Shown in pieces: positions 38,193 through 51,269 of a stretch of DNA of 64,000 bases; the first letter of the stretch is position 1, and every line of letters starts with the position of its first letter. A model generated the notes under the pieces. It did not search any database, was not told the DNA's origin, and worked only from the letters and a program-made list of their open reading frames with translations. Both the position numbers and the translations under genes were made by a program. Source of the DNA: Hyaloscypha bicolor E (taxonomy: Eukaryota; Ascomycota; Leotiomycetes; Helotiales; Hyaloscyphaceae). Location: positions 1,699,832 through 1,763,831 of the forward strand of contig NW_020194512.1 of NCBI RefSeq assembly GCF_002865645.1, in the 5' to 3' direction.

Positions 38193-40013
38193 GAAATATT
38201 ATTTTTAAAAAAGTAAATTATAAAATATTAAAAACCTATTTCTGAGTTTTATTAAAAAAATAAGCTATTAATTATTTCTTTAAATATATTTATTTCTATT
38301 ATTATAAATAAATCTAAATTATAAAATTATAAAATTAAAATAGAAATTATAGCTTTTTTTAAATAATTAAAAGCCTTTTAATATTATTTGAATTATTTAA
38401 AAAAAAAATCTTTTTTATAAATAAGATAAAAAATTTAATAATTCGTTTATATTCTTTAATAAAATATTTATAAAAGTTATAAAAGCTAAAAAAGAATTAT
38501 ATATTTTTAATTATCTTTAAAAATTATTAGTTATATATTATTTTGACTTTATTAGAATTTATTTTAATACTAGATATAGAAATAATAAAGCCTAAATATT
38601 TTATATATATATATTATTTATATATAACTAAACTATTTATAAAGCCTTTCTAAAAAATATTATATTTATATATTTTATAATAAATATAAAATATTATTAG
38701 TTTTTAAAAATTCGAGTTTATAGCTATATAATAAATAAAAAGAAATATTAATTTTTCTAAATAATAGAAATTAATATAAAAGTATAAATCTTTATTTCTT
38801 TTTATAAAAAGAACTAGTAAAATAAAGAAAGTTTAATTAGTTTTAATAAAGCCTTTAATTAAATTATTTTTTAAGAAATATTCAATTTCTAGAAGCTTTT
38901 AAATAAATTATTATTAAAGAAATTAGTATTTAATATTTTTTAGTTTTTTTTTAATTTTTTAATTTAAATCTTATAATTTATTAATTTATTAAAAAAAAGA
39001 ATATTAAATTCTTTTTTAAAAATAATATTTTTTAGAACTATTAAAGTTCTATTTCTTTAGATTATTAATTCTCTAAACTAGAAATAGCTTTTTTTTCTTT
39101 TTCTCGAGCTTTAAGCTCTTTATTAATCTTATAAATAAAAATTTAGCTAATAATATTTTCTTTTCTTTTAATTATATAATTAAATATTATAAAAATAAAA
39201 ATAACTAGATTTAATATTTACTTTTTATTAAGAATCTCTTTTTGCTTTTTTGGATTTTATTTAGATATTATATTTTAATTAAGTTATAAAAGCTTTTTTT
39301 TATAATATTATATAATTTCTTTTAATTAATTTAAAAGAAAAAAAATTACTTAAAAATAATAGATTTTTAGAAATAGCTTATAATAATATTTTTTTAATTA
39401 ATATTTTTTTATGTATTTTTAATAAATTCAGCTAGCTTTTTATTAAAACTATATATAATATAAAATAAAAAAAGAAATTATAATTCTATTTTTAAAAATT
39501 AATTTATAAACTAAATAAGCTTTATATTAATAAAAGTATAATTATTTATTCTAGTATTAATAAAGAAAAAAAACTTAATTTCTAATTTATTTATATTAAT
39601 AATATAAAATATTATAAGAATATTTTCTTTTATTAAATAAATTAAATAAAATTCTATTAAATCTATATTATAAGTTCCTAAAATAGAAACTTTTTTAAAA
39701 ATATTTGTTTTCTAGTTTTATACTAAAATTAGAGCTTAAATTCTTTAAATATTTTACTAAAATAAAAACTAGATATTTTAATAAAATAGGAATTAAATCT
39801 AATTTAATTCTAAAAAAAGCTATTTTAGTTTCCTTATTATATCTAATTAAATAATACTTAATATAATAGCTAAATTTATTATAATTATAATATTTAATAT
39901 CTAAGAAATTTTTAATTTTTATAAGATATTATTTATATTTATATTTATAAAAAATAATAAATATAAGCCTTTTAAATTCTTTTTTAAAAATATATTTTTT
40001 AGAAATATAAAAG
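38193..40013 (-). mobile_element. GypD copy 1, pol part (right of GypA copy 1)
   Basis: Resumes with the gaaat duplication (38193-38197) and is collinear with GypD copy 2 from ~59440 to ~61780 (RNase H, RT and protease regions). Ends where a Copia LTR starts at 40014. The remaining ~1.6 kb of the element (gag and 5' LTR) is not found beyond the Copia cluster. Confidence 0.85.
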
Positions 40014-40358
40014 TATTAGTTTACTAGTAATATATAGTACTATTATATAGTTATAGAAATACTATTTATATAAGTTAGTAAAGTTATTATTTAGAAATAA
40101 AGATTATAGTATTATAGTATTAATATATAATTTCTAAATTTACTAAGCTTAAAGAAGTCTAGTTTACTAATAAAATTACTAATAAAATACGAGGTTATAT
40201 TACTATATCTTATATTTTATATCTTATATCTTATTACTTATATTTTATTACTTATATCTTATTACTTATATCTTATTACTTATATCTTATTACTTATATC
40301 CTATATCTTATATCTCGTAATTATATATATAATTTCTAAAGAAATAGCTATATTAATA
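40014..40358 (-). repeat. Cop2 3' LTR with internal tandem expansion
   Basis: 345 bp against 286-310 in other copies. The extra length comes from a run of TATTACTTATATC-like 12-13-bp units at ~40214-40312, grown from the GGGATATGGG-type units of the parental LTR after RIP. Confidence 0.88.
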
Positions 40359-43300
40359 CTAGAAATTCTCTAAAAAAAAACGCGAAAAATAATATCTTTC
40401 TCTAATTATATATAAATTCCCTAATTCGGCCTAGTACTAGATTTCCCAAATACTTTATATATTTATATTACTTCTGAGGTTTTAGTTATATATTAAAGGC
40501 TATAGCTTTTTATATATAACTTCTCTTTTTATAATATTCTCTTATTTTATATATTTATTTTCTGCCTTATTTATATTTGACTTATTTCTTTATATCTAAT
40601 TATATAATATTTATATTAATTAGGTACTTGAGAGTACTTATTAGCTTTAATTTTATTATAAAATTAATAGAATTTAATTCTTTCTTAATTTATTTAACTT
40701 CTATAATCTCTTATTATTTATATATTTAGTAAAAATATATTATATTAATTATTAGATACTTTTTATAAATAGTTCCTAATTTAATAAGGCATTTATATAA
40801 TAACTTCAAATCCGTATAAATTACTAGTAATAGTTTTATTTCTAGTATTTTATTAATTATAGATTTAACTAAAATACTTATATTAAAACTATAAGCTATA
40901 TTATAAAGTTCTAAAGCTAGAATACTTCTAGTAACTCTCTTATATTTAGTAGAGAACTAGTAAATAATATTAGTATATCTAGTTCTATTTACTAGAACTA
41001 AAATATATCTAATTTAGAAAAAGAAATCTCTATTATTTATAAATAAAGTATTTATAAAAATAATTAAATATAAGAACTTTTTTACTAGCTTTATAAATTT
41101 TAGTTTTCTAGTAATATTTTCAATTTGCTATTAAATATACTTATTAAATGCCTTTATATTAGTTCCTAAAAATTTAATAGCTTAAATAATAATTAATAAA
41201 TTATATAAAACTTCTAGTTAATAAACTAATATAATATATATTTCTTTAGTATATTAGGTAATATATTAGTTCTTAATAGAAAGATTTTAATAAATAGTAC
41301 TTTTATTACTTATAATAATAGTATTTTTTATAGAAATAATTCGGAGGTTTTTATATTAATATTCTTATATAAAAATAATTCTAGTAATATTTATATAAAT
41401 AATACTTCTATTAAACTTGAAATTATAATTAATAATAAGGCATTTATATTTCTTAGCTAAGAACTTAGTCTTATAAAGCTTTAGTTACTTTATTTTTATA
41501 AAATTATTAGTTTTAATAAATAGAGTATTATTAGTTTAAAGGCTAATAATTCCGAAGAATTACTTATTATAGAGAAAGTAAGAATTATAAGTTAATTATT
41601 TTATAAAAAGCTTATTAATATAATAGAAATAATAAGTTTTAAACTAGTAATTTCTAGCTTCTAGTATATTATATAATAGTTTTATAACTTTTAGAACCGA
41701 ATTATTATTTAGATTTAGCTTTTTAATAAGCTTATAAGGTAAGTTAATATAAAAATTATAATTAAATAAGGTTATTAATTAGATATAAGCTTATAAAATA
41801 TTATATAAATATAGTTTTATAATATTTATTATTATAATAATAATATTAAGAATAATTCTCTAGCTAATATATTAAATAATAGGTAATTATATTAATATTA
41901 TATATTTCTTACTATTATTATAAGCCTAAATAACTAGTTTTAATTTCTTAAACTTTCTTTTTATATTTTTATTCTTAATTTTATTAATAAATCGGGAATT
42001 AAAGATATATATTTTCTTTAATATTTGAGATCTAAAAGTAATCTTAAATATATTCTTTTCTAGAAAACTAGTAACTTTAACTTAATAAGAGTTCTTATAT
42101 AAATTATTATCTTATAGAAATATTATAAAATCCGGGTTCTTATAAGGATATTCTTTATTATACTTTAGTAAAATAGCGGGAATAATAAAAGGAATTATAC
42201 TTGTATTACTTTTAGTCTTATTATAAAGTTTAGAAATAAGTTTAGGTTTAGAACTATTAGTAATAACCTTAATATCTCTTATATAAAAAGGCTTTATAAA
42301 AGTTAAATAGAAAGTAGTATTACTATATAATAGAGCTAGTATATAGTTTTCTTTATTAATAGCTACTAGCTTATATAGTTTATTTCAATTATTAGATTAA
42401 CTAGTATTTCCTTTATATTATATAAGAATATTCGAATTTAAAAAAGTTTATAGATATTAGTAATACTAGAACTATTTCGGGTATTTAGGGTATTTATAAT
42501 CTTGTATCTAGTTTAAAGCTTTTGAATTTCTATTATTACTTTCTTAAGTACTACTAATTACTATAATATAATAAGTAATAAGATATTATATTTAGTTATT
42601 TAAAGTAAAGTACTATAAATTAAAAAAGTTAAAATAATACTATTAGGTCTTATAGAATTATTAATAGCCTTAAAAGCTATTTAAAGTATAATATTCTTAT
42701 TAATTCTATTAACTTTAGTTATAATAATAAAATAAATATATTAAATTAGGCTATAATAGTATTCTATAATTCTAATAGAATTATAAGCTTTTATAGAAAT
42801 AATCTTAATCTTAGTTCCTATAGTATTTATAAGCTAAATAAATTCCTTATTAGTAAATTACTTTCTAGTATTTATTATAATCTAATTAAAAGAACCTAAA
42901 TAGTTATTAATCTAGTATTATTTAAGTATATTTTAGATATATATTATACTAATATTCTAGAGCTATTAGTTAGCTTAATATTAAGTGCTTTTATTAATAA
43001 TATAAAATATAAGCTTATTAGAAATATAGAAAATATTAATAATAATAAAGTAATTAAAGCTAATATTATTTTTTAGATTAAACTTGAATTATTTAAATAA
43101 TTAGCTATATTTCTAATATTATTTATAGTATTTTATAAGATATTTAAGAGCTTTTATATTAATATTATAGCCTGCTTATTCTAATATATTTCGGAGCTTA
43201 CTAATAAATAAATAACTAAAATAATAATATAAATATTATAATTTAATTTTTATAAAAATGCAAAAGTTATAAATAAAGAATTCGGAAATAAAGCCTTATA

Positions 43301-46098
43301 ATATAGTATTTTAAAGCAAGAAAGAATATTTGAAATATTATATTATAGATATATATTTTCTAGTAAAAATAATAAAATAATTAGTAAGATTATTAAAGTA
43401 AACTTCTAGCTTATTTATATTAGCTAAGTTAAATAAAAATAAAGTTTTTAAAGATATAATATAGAATTATACTTATCTAATTAATATATTTACTATTATA
43501 AATTTAATAAAAAATATAGATCTAATACTAAACTAGATATTAATTTAATCTTTAATAGTTTTATTAAGTTTAATACTATTATTAGTTTACTAAAGAGCTT
43601 GGAATTAGTTAGAACTAGTAATTAAATATTTAGAAACTCTAATATTAATTATAACTTTATAAAAGTAATAAGTATTATATTTTAATATATTATTAATTAT
43701 AAAAGTCTAGGCGTCTTTTATTAAGAGTTTAATAGGCTCTAAAATACAGTTTTTATTTACTATCTAATATATAAAAGAAAGAGAAATAAAGTTATTTATA
43801 AAAGTATTAGTTATAGTTATTAATAAGGCAAGAATAATAGAAATAGCTAAAAAGCTTTTAATTAAAATAAAATAGGAATTTAGATAATATTTATTCTCTT
43901 TATTTATTTCTATTAATAAAGCCTTAAAAGTATTATTTACTAGTTTATTCTTATTATTCTTATTACTTTCTTTACTTTTAGCTTTAGTAATATACTATAT
44001 ATAAGTATTACTAAAGTATTTATTAAAGTTACAAGTATTTCGGGATTTGAACTAATAGATATTTCTATTTCTAAATTAAGTCTTTTTAGTTTCTTATTTT
44101 TCTAATATATATTTCTATAAATAGTATTCGGGTTTCTTATATATAAAACATAACTTCGGGATATAATTATTATAATTATAAGACTTAAAATAGTTATTAC
44201 GGGTTCCGAAATTATAGCTAGATTTATATTAATAATTTCCGAAAAAATAATAGCTTAGAGAGTTCTAAGAATAATATTATTAATTAGTAAAAAAGATTTC
44301 GGGATTAGCTTATTATTTGCTCTTATATATAGTAATAAATAACTAGAGCTTATTAATAAGCTAGCCAAGATTTATAAAAGAATCTGAGATTATATATTTA
44401 TATATTCGGAAGCCTTAGTAAAAAATAATAATTTTATAATAGAGAAATTCGGTATTTTATAAATTAGATATAAGATTATACTATAATTAATATAATTTAT
44501 TAATTAGTAATTAAATAGTCTTAAATAGTCTTAAATATTATTTTTTCCGGAAATTTAGCTATTATAGAAGCTAATATAATAGTATTTTACTTATCTAAAT
44601 TCCGATATTTAAATCTAGGGCTTTTAAAAAAGCTATAAATATTAATATAAGCCTCTTTATATATATATTAAGAGAGCTAGTTATTATAGAAGTAGTCTTG
44701 AGCTAGTTCCTTTAGTATAGTAGGAAAAGCTTATATTAGTACCTCTTATAAAAGCTTTATATATTAGTAAATATTAAGGAAAATAGTAAGTTTATAATTA
44801 AATTTACTATTAAATTTATTATACTTTTACTTTTTAGTATAGATTTTAGTAACTTTTCTAATAAGTTTTATAATTAAAGAAAATTAAGAGTTATTTAAAT
44901 ATAATTATAATAGTAATAATAATAAAAGTATATTATTTACTTTTAAAGCTTTTATACTAGTATATAAATCTAATAGAAATATAGAATATAATAGTAAAGG
45001 AAATAGTAAAGAAAATAATAATATATAAATATTAAAGATAATAGGTTTTAGGTACTTGTTTTTTATAAGAATAATAAAGCTTAATAGAATTAGTTTCTTA
45101 ATAAGATCTAGTTTAGCTACTAATATATTCTTATTTAATTATATATATTATTTATCTTTCTTTATAATAATATATAAAGTATTTATAATAGTATTAATAT
45201 TACTATTCTATTATATAAATATACTATTATACTAAAGAATTTTATATAAATATAATATTTCCGGGAGTTCGAATTTATTAAAGTTTTCTTAATAAATAAA
45301 GTTCTTAAAGTTATATCTAAATAGCTTCTAAAGATTATTATTAACTATTTTATAGAAAATATATTAAAATAGCTTAGTATCTAAAAACTTAATTATCTTA
45401 TTTACCTTAATAAAGTTTAGATTAATCTCATATCTTTATTTTCTTACTAATTTCTTGAAATTATTATTATTTATAAAATAATTAGATTAGATAAATCTAA
45501 TAAAAGAATTATTTATTATAATATATTCTACTATTATATATTTTATAGGCTTATATCTAGTTTAAGATATAGTAGTTTATAAAAAAAGTAAGTTTATAAA
45601 AAGAAAGTAATTTATAAGATAAATAATTTATAATAAATATTATATTTAAAATAAAAATTTCGTTTATAATAAGAAATTTAGGAAGTGAAATTTAAGAAGT
45701 AAAATATCTAGATTTCGGAAGAACTTAATAGTTCTAAAGCTCAAGAATTCTAGAAGTTTAAAAGAAAGTAGTTTTTAAGAGAATTTTATAGAAATTAAAT
45801 AGAAATAGAATAGAATAATTAAATAGTTAACTATTTTAGTACTTAATAAGATTAAGTACTTTTTTTATTTATATAACCGAATTATAAATAATAGAACTAA
45901 TAAATATTTCTTTCTTTAATATAATATAATTAGATCTTAGTAAAATTAAGTATCTTTCTTACTTATATAACCGAATTATAAGTAATAGAATTAATAATTA
46001 TTTTCTCTTTAACTAAAATAATAGCTTTGCCTCTAAATAACTAAATTTTAGGCAAGTATAATTAAATTTTTTCTAATCTATATATATAAACTAATTTA

Positions 46099-46393
46099 TA
46101 TTAGTTTATTAGTAATATATAATACTATTATATAATTATAAAATACTATTTATATAAGTTAGTAAAATTATTATTTAGAAATAGGAATTATAATATTATA
46201 ATATTAATATATAATTCCTAAATCTATTAAGCCTAAAGAAATCTAATTTACTAGTTAAATTACTAATAAAATATAAGATTATATAATTATATTTCGTATT
46301 CTATATTTTATTACTTATATTCTATTACCTATATCTAGTATCTCGTATCCCGTAACTATATATATAACTTCTAAAGAAATAGCTATACTAATA
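46099..46393 (-). repeat. Cop2 5' LTR
   Basis: 295 bp, inverse of the Cop1 LTRs; begins TATTAG and ends CTAATA. Confidence 0.88.
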
Positions 46394-48398
46394 TTTATTA
46401 TTATAATTATTAAGATAATAATATTTTATTTATCTAAATTTTAATAATAGAAACCGGGGCCTTTAAAAAAGATATAAATATTTATATAAGCCTTTTTATA
46501 TATATAGCTCGAGAGCTAGTTATTATAGAAGTAGTCTTATATTAGTTTCTTTAATATAATAGAAAAAGCTTTTACTAGTACCTTTTCTAAAAGCTTTATA
46601 TATTAATAAATATTAAGGAAAATAATAAGTTTATAATTAAAACTATTATTAATTCTATTATATTTTTATATTTTAGAATATATCTTTATTATTTCTCTAA
46701 TAAGCTTTCTAGTAATAATAGTAGATATTAATTAATAAAAGTTCGGGTTTAATAATAATACTAGTAATAATAAAAATAAAAGTAGTAAATAGTCTTAATT
46801 TAGAAAAAATAAATAAATAGCTTAATTTCTTAACTAAAAGTATTTAGTTCTTTTATATCTAGTTCTATTTAAAATAAAATAAACTAATATAATAGATTCC
46901 TAAAAAAGATCTATTCTAATTAGACTATTATTAATAATATTAGTTCTATTTTATATATTCTTTATCTTTTTTCAAATAAAATTAATAAAGAATTATATAA
47001 TAATAAGGTTTCTATAATTCTATTTAATATAAATACTATTATACTAAAGTTAGATTTAAAGATTTTATATAAATATATAATTAATTAGATTATATATTAT
47101 AGTATTAAAGCTTTTGAAATTATTCTAAAATAGATCCTATAAATTATTATTACTCTTTTTATATAAAATATACTAATATATTTTAGTAATTAGATATTTC
47201 TGAAAATTAGTTTTTATTATAATTATTAGATTAATACTATTTTTCTATTTCTTAATTGGCTTCTTTTTCTTATTAGTATTTATACTAAACCGAGTTTAGG
47301 TTTTCTCTAGTATATATATATAGTTTATAATAGAAGGAATTTAAAAATAAAATAGTTTATAATAGATTTATAGAAAGAATTTAGTAATAAAGATATCTAG
47401 ATATCTAGTTCAGATACTAGATATTTAGATATCTAGTAAGAGTATTAAAATAAATATTTTACTCTTAAATATTTCATTTATAATAAGAAATTTAGGAAAT
47501 AAAATATTATAATTTCGAGAGAATCTAAAGCTCGAAGTACTCGATTTAATAATAAAATCGAAGTAGTAATTAAAGAGCTTTAAGAATATATATAGGATAT
47601 ATATTCTAGAAAAAAGGTTCTATAAATATAAATATTATATAAATAGAAAAGATAGTTTCTAAAAAGGTAATTTTAGAACTAAAAGAAATTAGTTTTAAAA
47701 AATAATAAAAGTTAATTAATTAATTAATTAAATAACTAACTATTTATTAATTAGTAAAAACTAATATCTTTTTTTATAGGCTATTAAATACTTTTATAAA
47801 GTTAATAAATAGTTTCTTTCTTTAATATAAAATAGACTAGATTTGTTTTAGGCTATTAAATACTTTTAGAACTAATCTAAAATCTTCTTTAATTCATATA
47901 TATAAACTAATTAGTATTAGTTTATAATAGCTAGTATTATATAATTGGTTTTAGCTAAGGTTTCAAGCTATAGTTCAAACTAAGCTCGCTTCTAAAGCTC
48001 GGCGTTTTAATAGTTTTAGTTATACTTACTTATCTATTATTATACCTTACTTCTTTTTTCCTTAGCTTTAGATTTTATAGGATATTGGAATTATAAATCT
48101 TTAAGTATTATTTCATTGCTTTATTCCTGCTATTATATAGTTTACTAGTAATATATAATATTATTATATAAATATAGAAATACTAGTTATATTAGTTAGT
48201 AAAATTATTATTATTTAGAAATAAGAATTATAATATTAATATATAATTTCTAAATCTGCTAAGCCTAAAAGAAACTAGTTTACTAGTCGAGTTATTTATA
48301 TAATATAAGATTATATAATTATTATTTATTATTTATATTCTATTATTTCTAGTTATTTTTATATTATATAATTATTAATAATTATAACTATATTAATA
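46394..48398 (-). mobile_element. Cop3, partial Copia copy (gag start, leader, 5' LTR)
   Basis: Minus strand. From the high side: 5' LTR ~48135-48398, leader ~47280-48134, gag fragment 46394-~47280 matching 44540-45240 of Cop2 and the gag of Cop1 near 17710-17990. It stops where the Cop2 5' LTR begins. Its pol and 3' LTR are absent. Either Cop2 inserted into Cop3 and the far half was lost, or the array arose by recombination between two Copia copies. Confidence 0.8.
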
Positions 48399-51260
48399 AT
48401 TTAATTAAATAGTTTTAAATAATAAAAAATAACTCTAATTTTATTAAGAATTTCTAATTAAGTTATTAAATAAATAATAAAATTATTATTATTATTTATT
48501 ATAATAAAATATTAATATATATAAAAATTAATTAATTTAGAATTCTTTTAAATAATAACTAATTATAAAATAATTATTTTAAATAATATAATAAGTTTTT
48601 TATATATCTTTTTTATTAAATTATTATAAATAATATATTAATAATAATTTCGAAATTAAATAAAAAGAAGTTATATTTTCTTTATAAAAAAATATTATAT
48701 AAACTAAAAACTTATTTATTTAAAGATATATATTTAATTAATAAAATTTATTTTTAATTACTTTATTATATATTCTTATTATTTTCTTTTTATTTATATT
48801 ATAAATATTATATTTTATTTTCTTTATATAATATTTTTTAAAAATCTTATAACTTGCTTTAAATCTTTTATAATAATTTAAATTTTATTAAATAATAATA
48901 TAATTCGAGATTTGAAATTAAAATAATAATTTGAAATCTCTTAATATTAAATTTCAAAAAAGTTTCTTTTTAAATCTTTTTCTTATACTTTTAATAATTT
49001 AATTACTATTTTTTAAATCTAATAAATTATTAAAGGCTAGCTTTATATTTCTAATTTTTGAATATAATACTAAATAATTACTTTTTATTTTATTAATAAA
49101 TATTATTTTACTATTATATTTTATTTCTTTAGTTTTACTTTATTAATTTAATCTCGAAGGATTTTATATATAATTTCATACTTTCTTATATATTTTCGAA
49201 TAAGTTTAGTTTTCTTATAATTAAAATAATTATTATAAGCTATTTATAATTATATATTCTCTAAAAGCTTATTAGAATTGTCTGCGAATTCGATATAGTA
49301 ATTTTTCTTTATAGATATATTAAGGGGCTAAAAAAGCTTTAGAAAATAATTAATTTAATAGTAAAATATTATATGGGTTATAATAGCGGGATTAATATAA
49401 TAGTTAAAGGCTTAAAGTTTAAAGAATCTCATATATTAGAAAATACTAAACTATGAAATAAAGTAGGGAGAATGCCTTAACCTTTAGTATTATTTCGTCT
49501 AAATAATTCCGGCTTAGCTTCGTTTTATATCTGTTTTTAATATCCTGTCCTTAGTAGATTATATTCTTATACTAGCTATTATATTATTCCCTTTCCTAAA
49601 AAGAAGTCTAAATGCCCTTATTTAGGGAATTATTTAGCTATAGTATAAAAAAGAAAAAAGAAGAAATAATAGCTATTAACTCTATTTTATCTAATTTCTA
49701 TAGCTTACTTATAATTAAAGTATAGTCTTGACTTTACTAGAATAACTCAGTTCCTAGTATATTCCGGCTAGTTCTTAGTATTTATTACTTGTATTATACT
49801 TATACTTATATTAATAATATAGTCTAGAAGTACTATATAGGCTATAGCCAATATTAGAACTATTATTATTAGGTAGTCTTTAAATAAGAATAATAGATTA
49901 AGTTTATTTATTAATATAGGCTTTAATATAATAGCTTGCTTGCCTTTCTTTTTAGTTAAAGTAATAATATTTGGCTTAATTATATTATTTCTAAGCTATT
50001 TAATTAATTTCTGGGCCTTTTTAAGCTTAATATATATATTCTCAAGTTATTTCTCTATAGTAAAGACTTATATATTAAAGGCAATTACTTAAGCTACTTT
50101 ATTATTAAATTCCCGGGCTTTAAACTATATGATTTTGGTTTTATAAGAGCTTCTAAGGGGTTTTCCGACTTCCTAAATAGTATTATATACTAATTCATTA
50201 ATATTTATAAGGTATTACTTCTTTAATTTGGCTTTTAGAATTATTTACTAGCTCTTTATTTTAGACTAGTATTTTATATAATAATTACTACTTAGTACTA
50301 TATATCTTCTAGTTATAATAAGTATCTTAATATTAGTTTAGCTATCTTTATTATAATTAGAATCTTTTTTATTACTAGAAGTCTTTCTATCTTTAGTCTT
50401 TTTATTATTAGAATTCTTATTATTATCTAATATTTTATACTTTTTAAATAAGCTAGCCTTATTCTTTTTAACTTTCTTAGTATTTGGCTCTATAAGATTA
50501 ATAAGATAGCCTTTATTAGTACTATCTATTCTGCTTATTAAACTATTAAACTTATTATTATTAGTAATTAAAACCTTTATTTTATTATTCTTAGAATATT
50601 TTACTAAGATATTCTTTATAGTAATTTCAGGTATATTCTTAAGAATAGTACGGGCCGTATTCTATATATTAATTTATTCTTAGATAAAGAAATTACTATT
50701 TTCGTCTATAAAAATAATTTGGCTAGTAGTTATATTAATAATAATAATAGCTACTAAACTTAAGATACTACTACTATTATTTAAGTTATTTAGGATCTAG
50801 TAAGTAGCCTTACTTAGTCTAGTTATAAATAATATATTACCGGGATTTCTTATTTATTTCATCTTTATTAATAGTTCTATTAAGGTAGTAATAATAGTAT
50901 AAATAGTTAAGGTTATAAAGATTAAAGTAATTAGAAAGATTTCCCTTAATTTTTTATAATATTTTAAACTAATATAGGCAAGTATTTACTTTTAGCTTAG
51001 CTTTAAAATTTTACTTTTTTTATATAATTTATTTAGGTAGCAAAGTATAATCTAGTATAATAAAGGAAGATATTTTGCCCAGATTTCTGGAAAAGAAAGT
51101 AAGTACTAATATAGTAGAATAAAGGAAATATACTAGAAATTTAAATAAAACCCGGGAAATATCTAGATTTTTCTTTTCTTTTTCTAGTTATAGAGGCCTT
51201 ATTATTAAGGCTTATTATTATCTGAATAGTTTTTATTAAACTCGTTCTTTTTAGTATACT
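48399..51260. other. AT-rich RIP-mutated remnant, unclassified
   Basis: 48399-49200 is extremely AT-rich with no family match in this window. 49250-51230 is less degraded; its reverse complement gives an interrupted Lys/Asn-rich reading with a charged stretch (SNNKKTKDRKTSS near 50400) and, near 50000-50150, a helical-looking VFTIEK..LENIYIKLKKAQ. It might be a gag or a transposase C-terminus, but I cannot assign it. Confidence 0.6.
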
Positions 51261-51269
51261 AAATCTATT

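Larger units (their letters stand above)
40014..46393 (-). mobile_element. Cop2, full-length RIP-inactivated Copia element
   Basis: Minus strand, 6.4 kb, same family as Cop1 but without a nested GypC. 3' LTR 40014-40358, RNase H ~40600-41080, RT ~41290-41990, integrase ~42550-43020, gag up to ~45000, leader ~45250-46098, 5' LTR 46099-46393. No target duplication is evident (aaaag before, tttat after), so one or both ends joined other DNA by recombination. Conceptual frames show the same Copia motifs as Cop1, with more stops. Confidence 0.88.

Noticed and set aside
49900..50200. C-terminus of a pogo/Fot1-type transposase
   Set aside because: Only a loose similarity of a charged helical stretch; no DDE motifs could be found upstream on the same strand.
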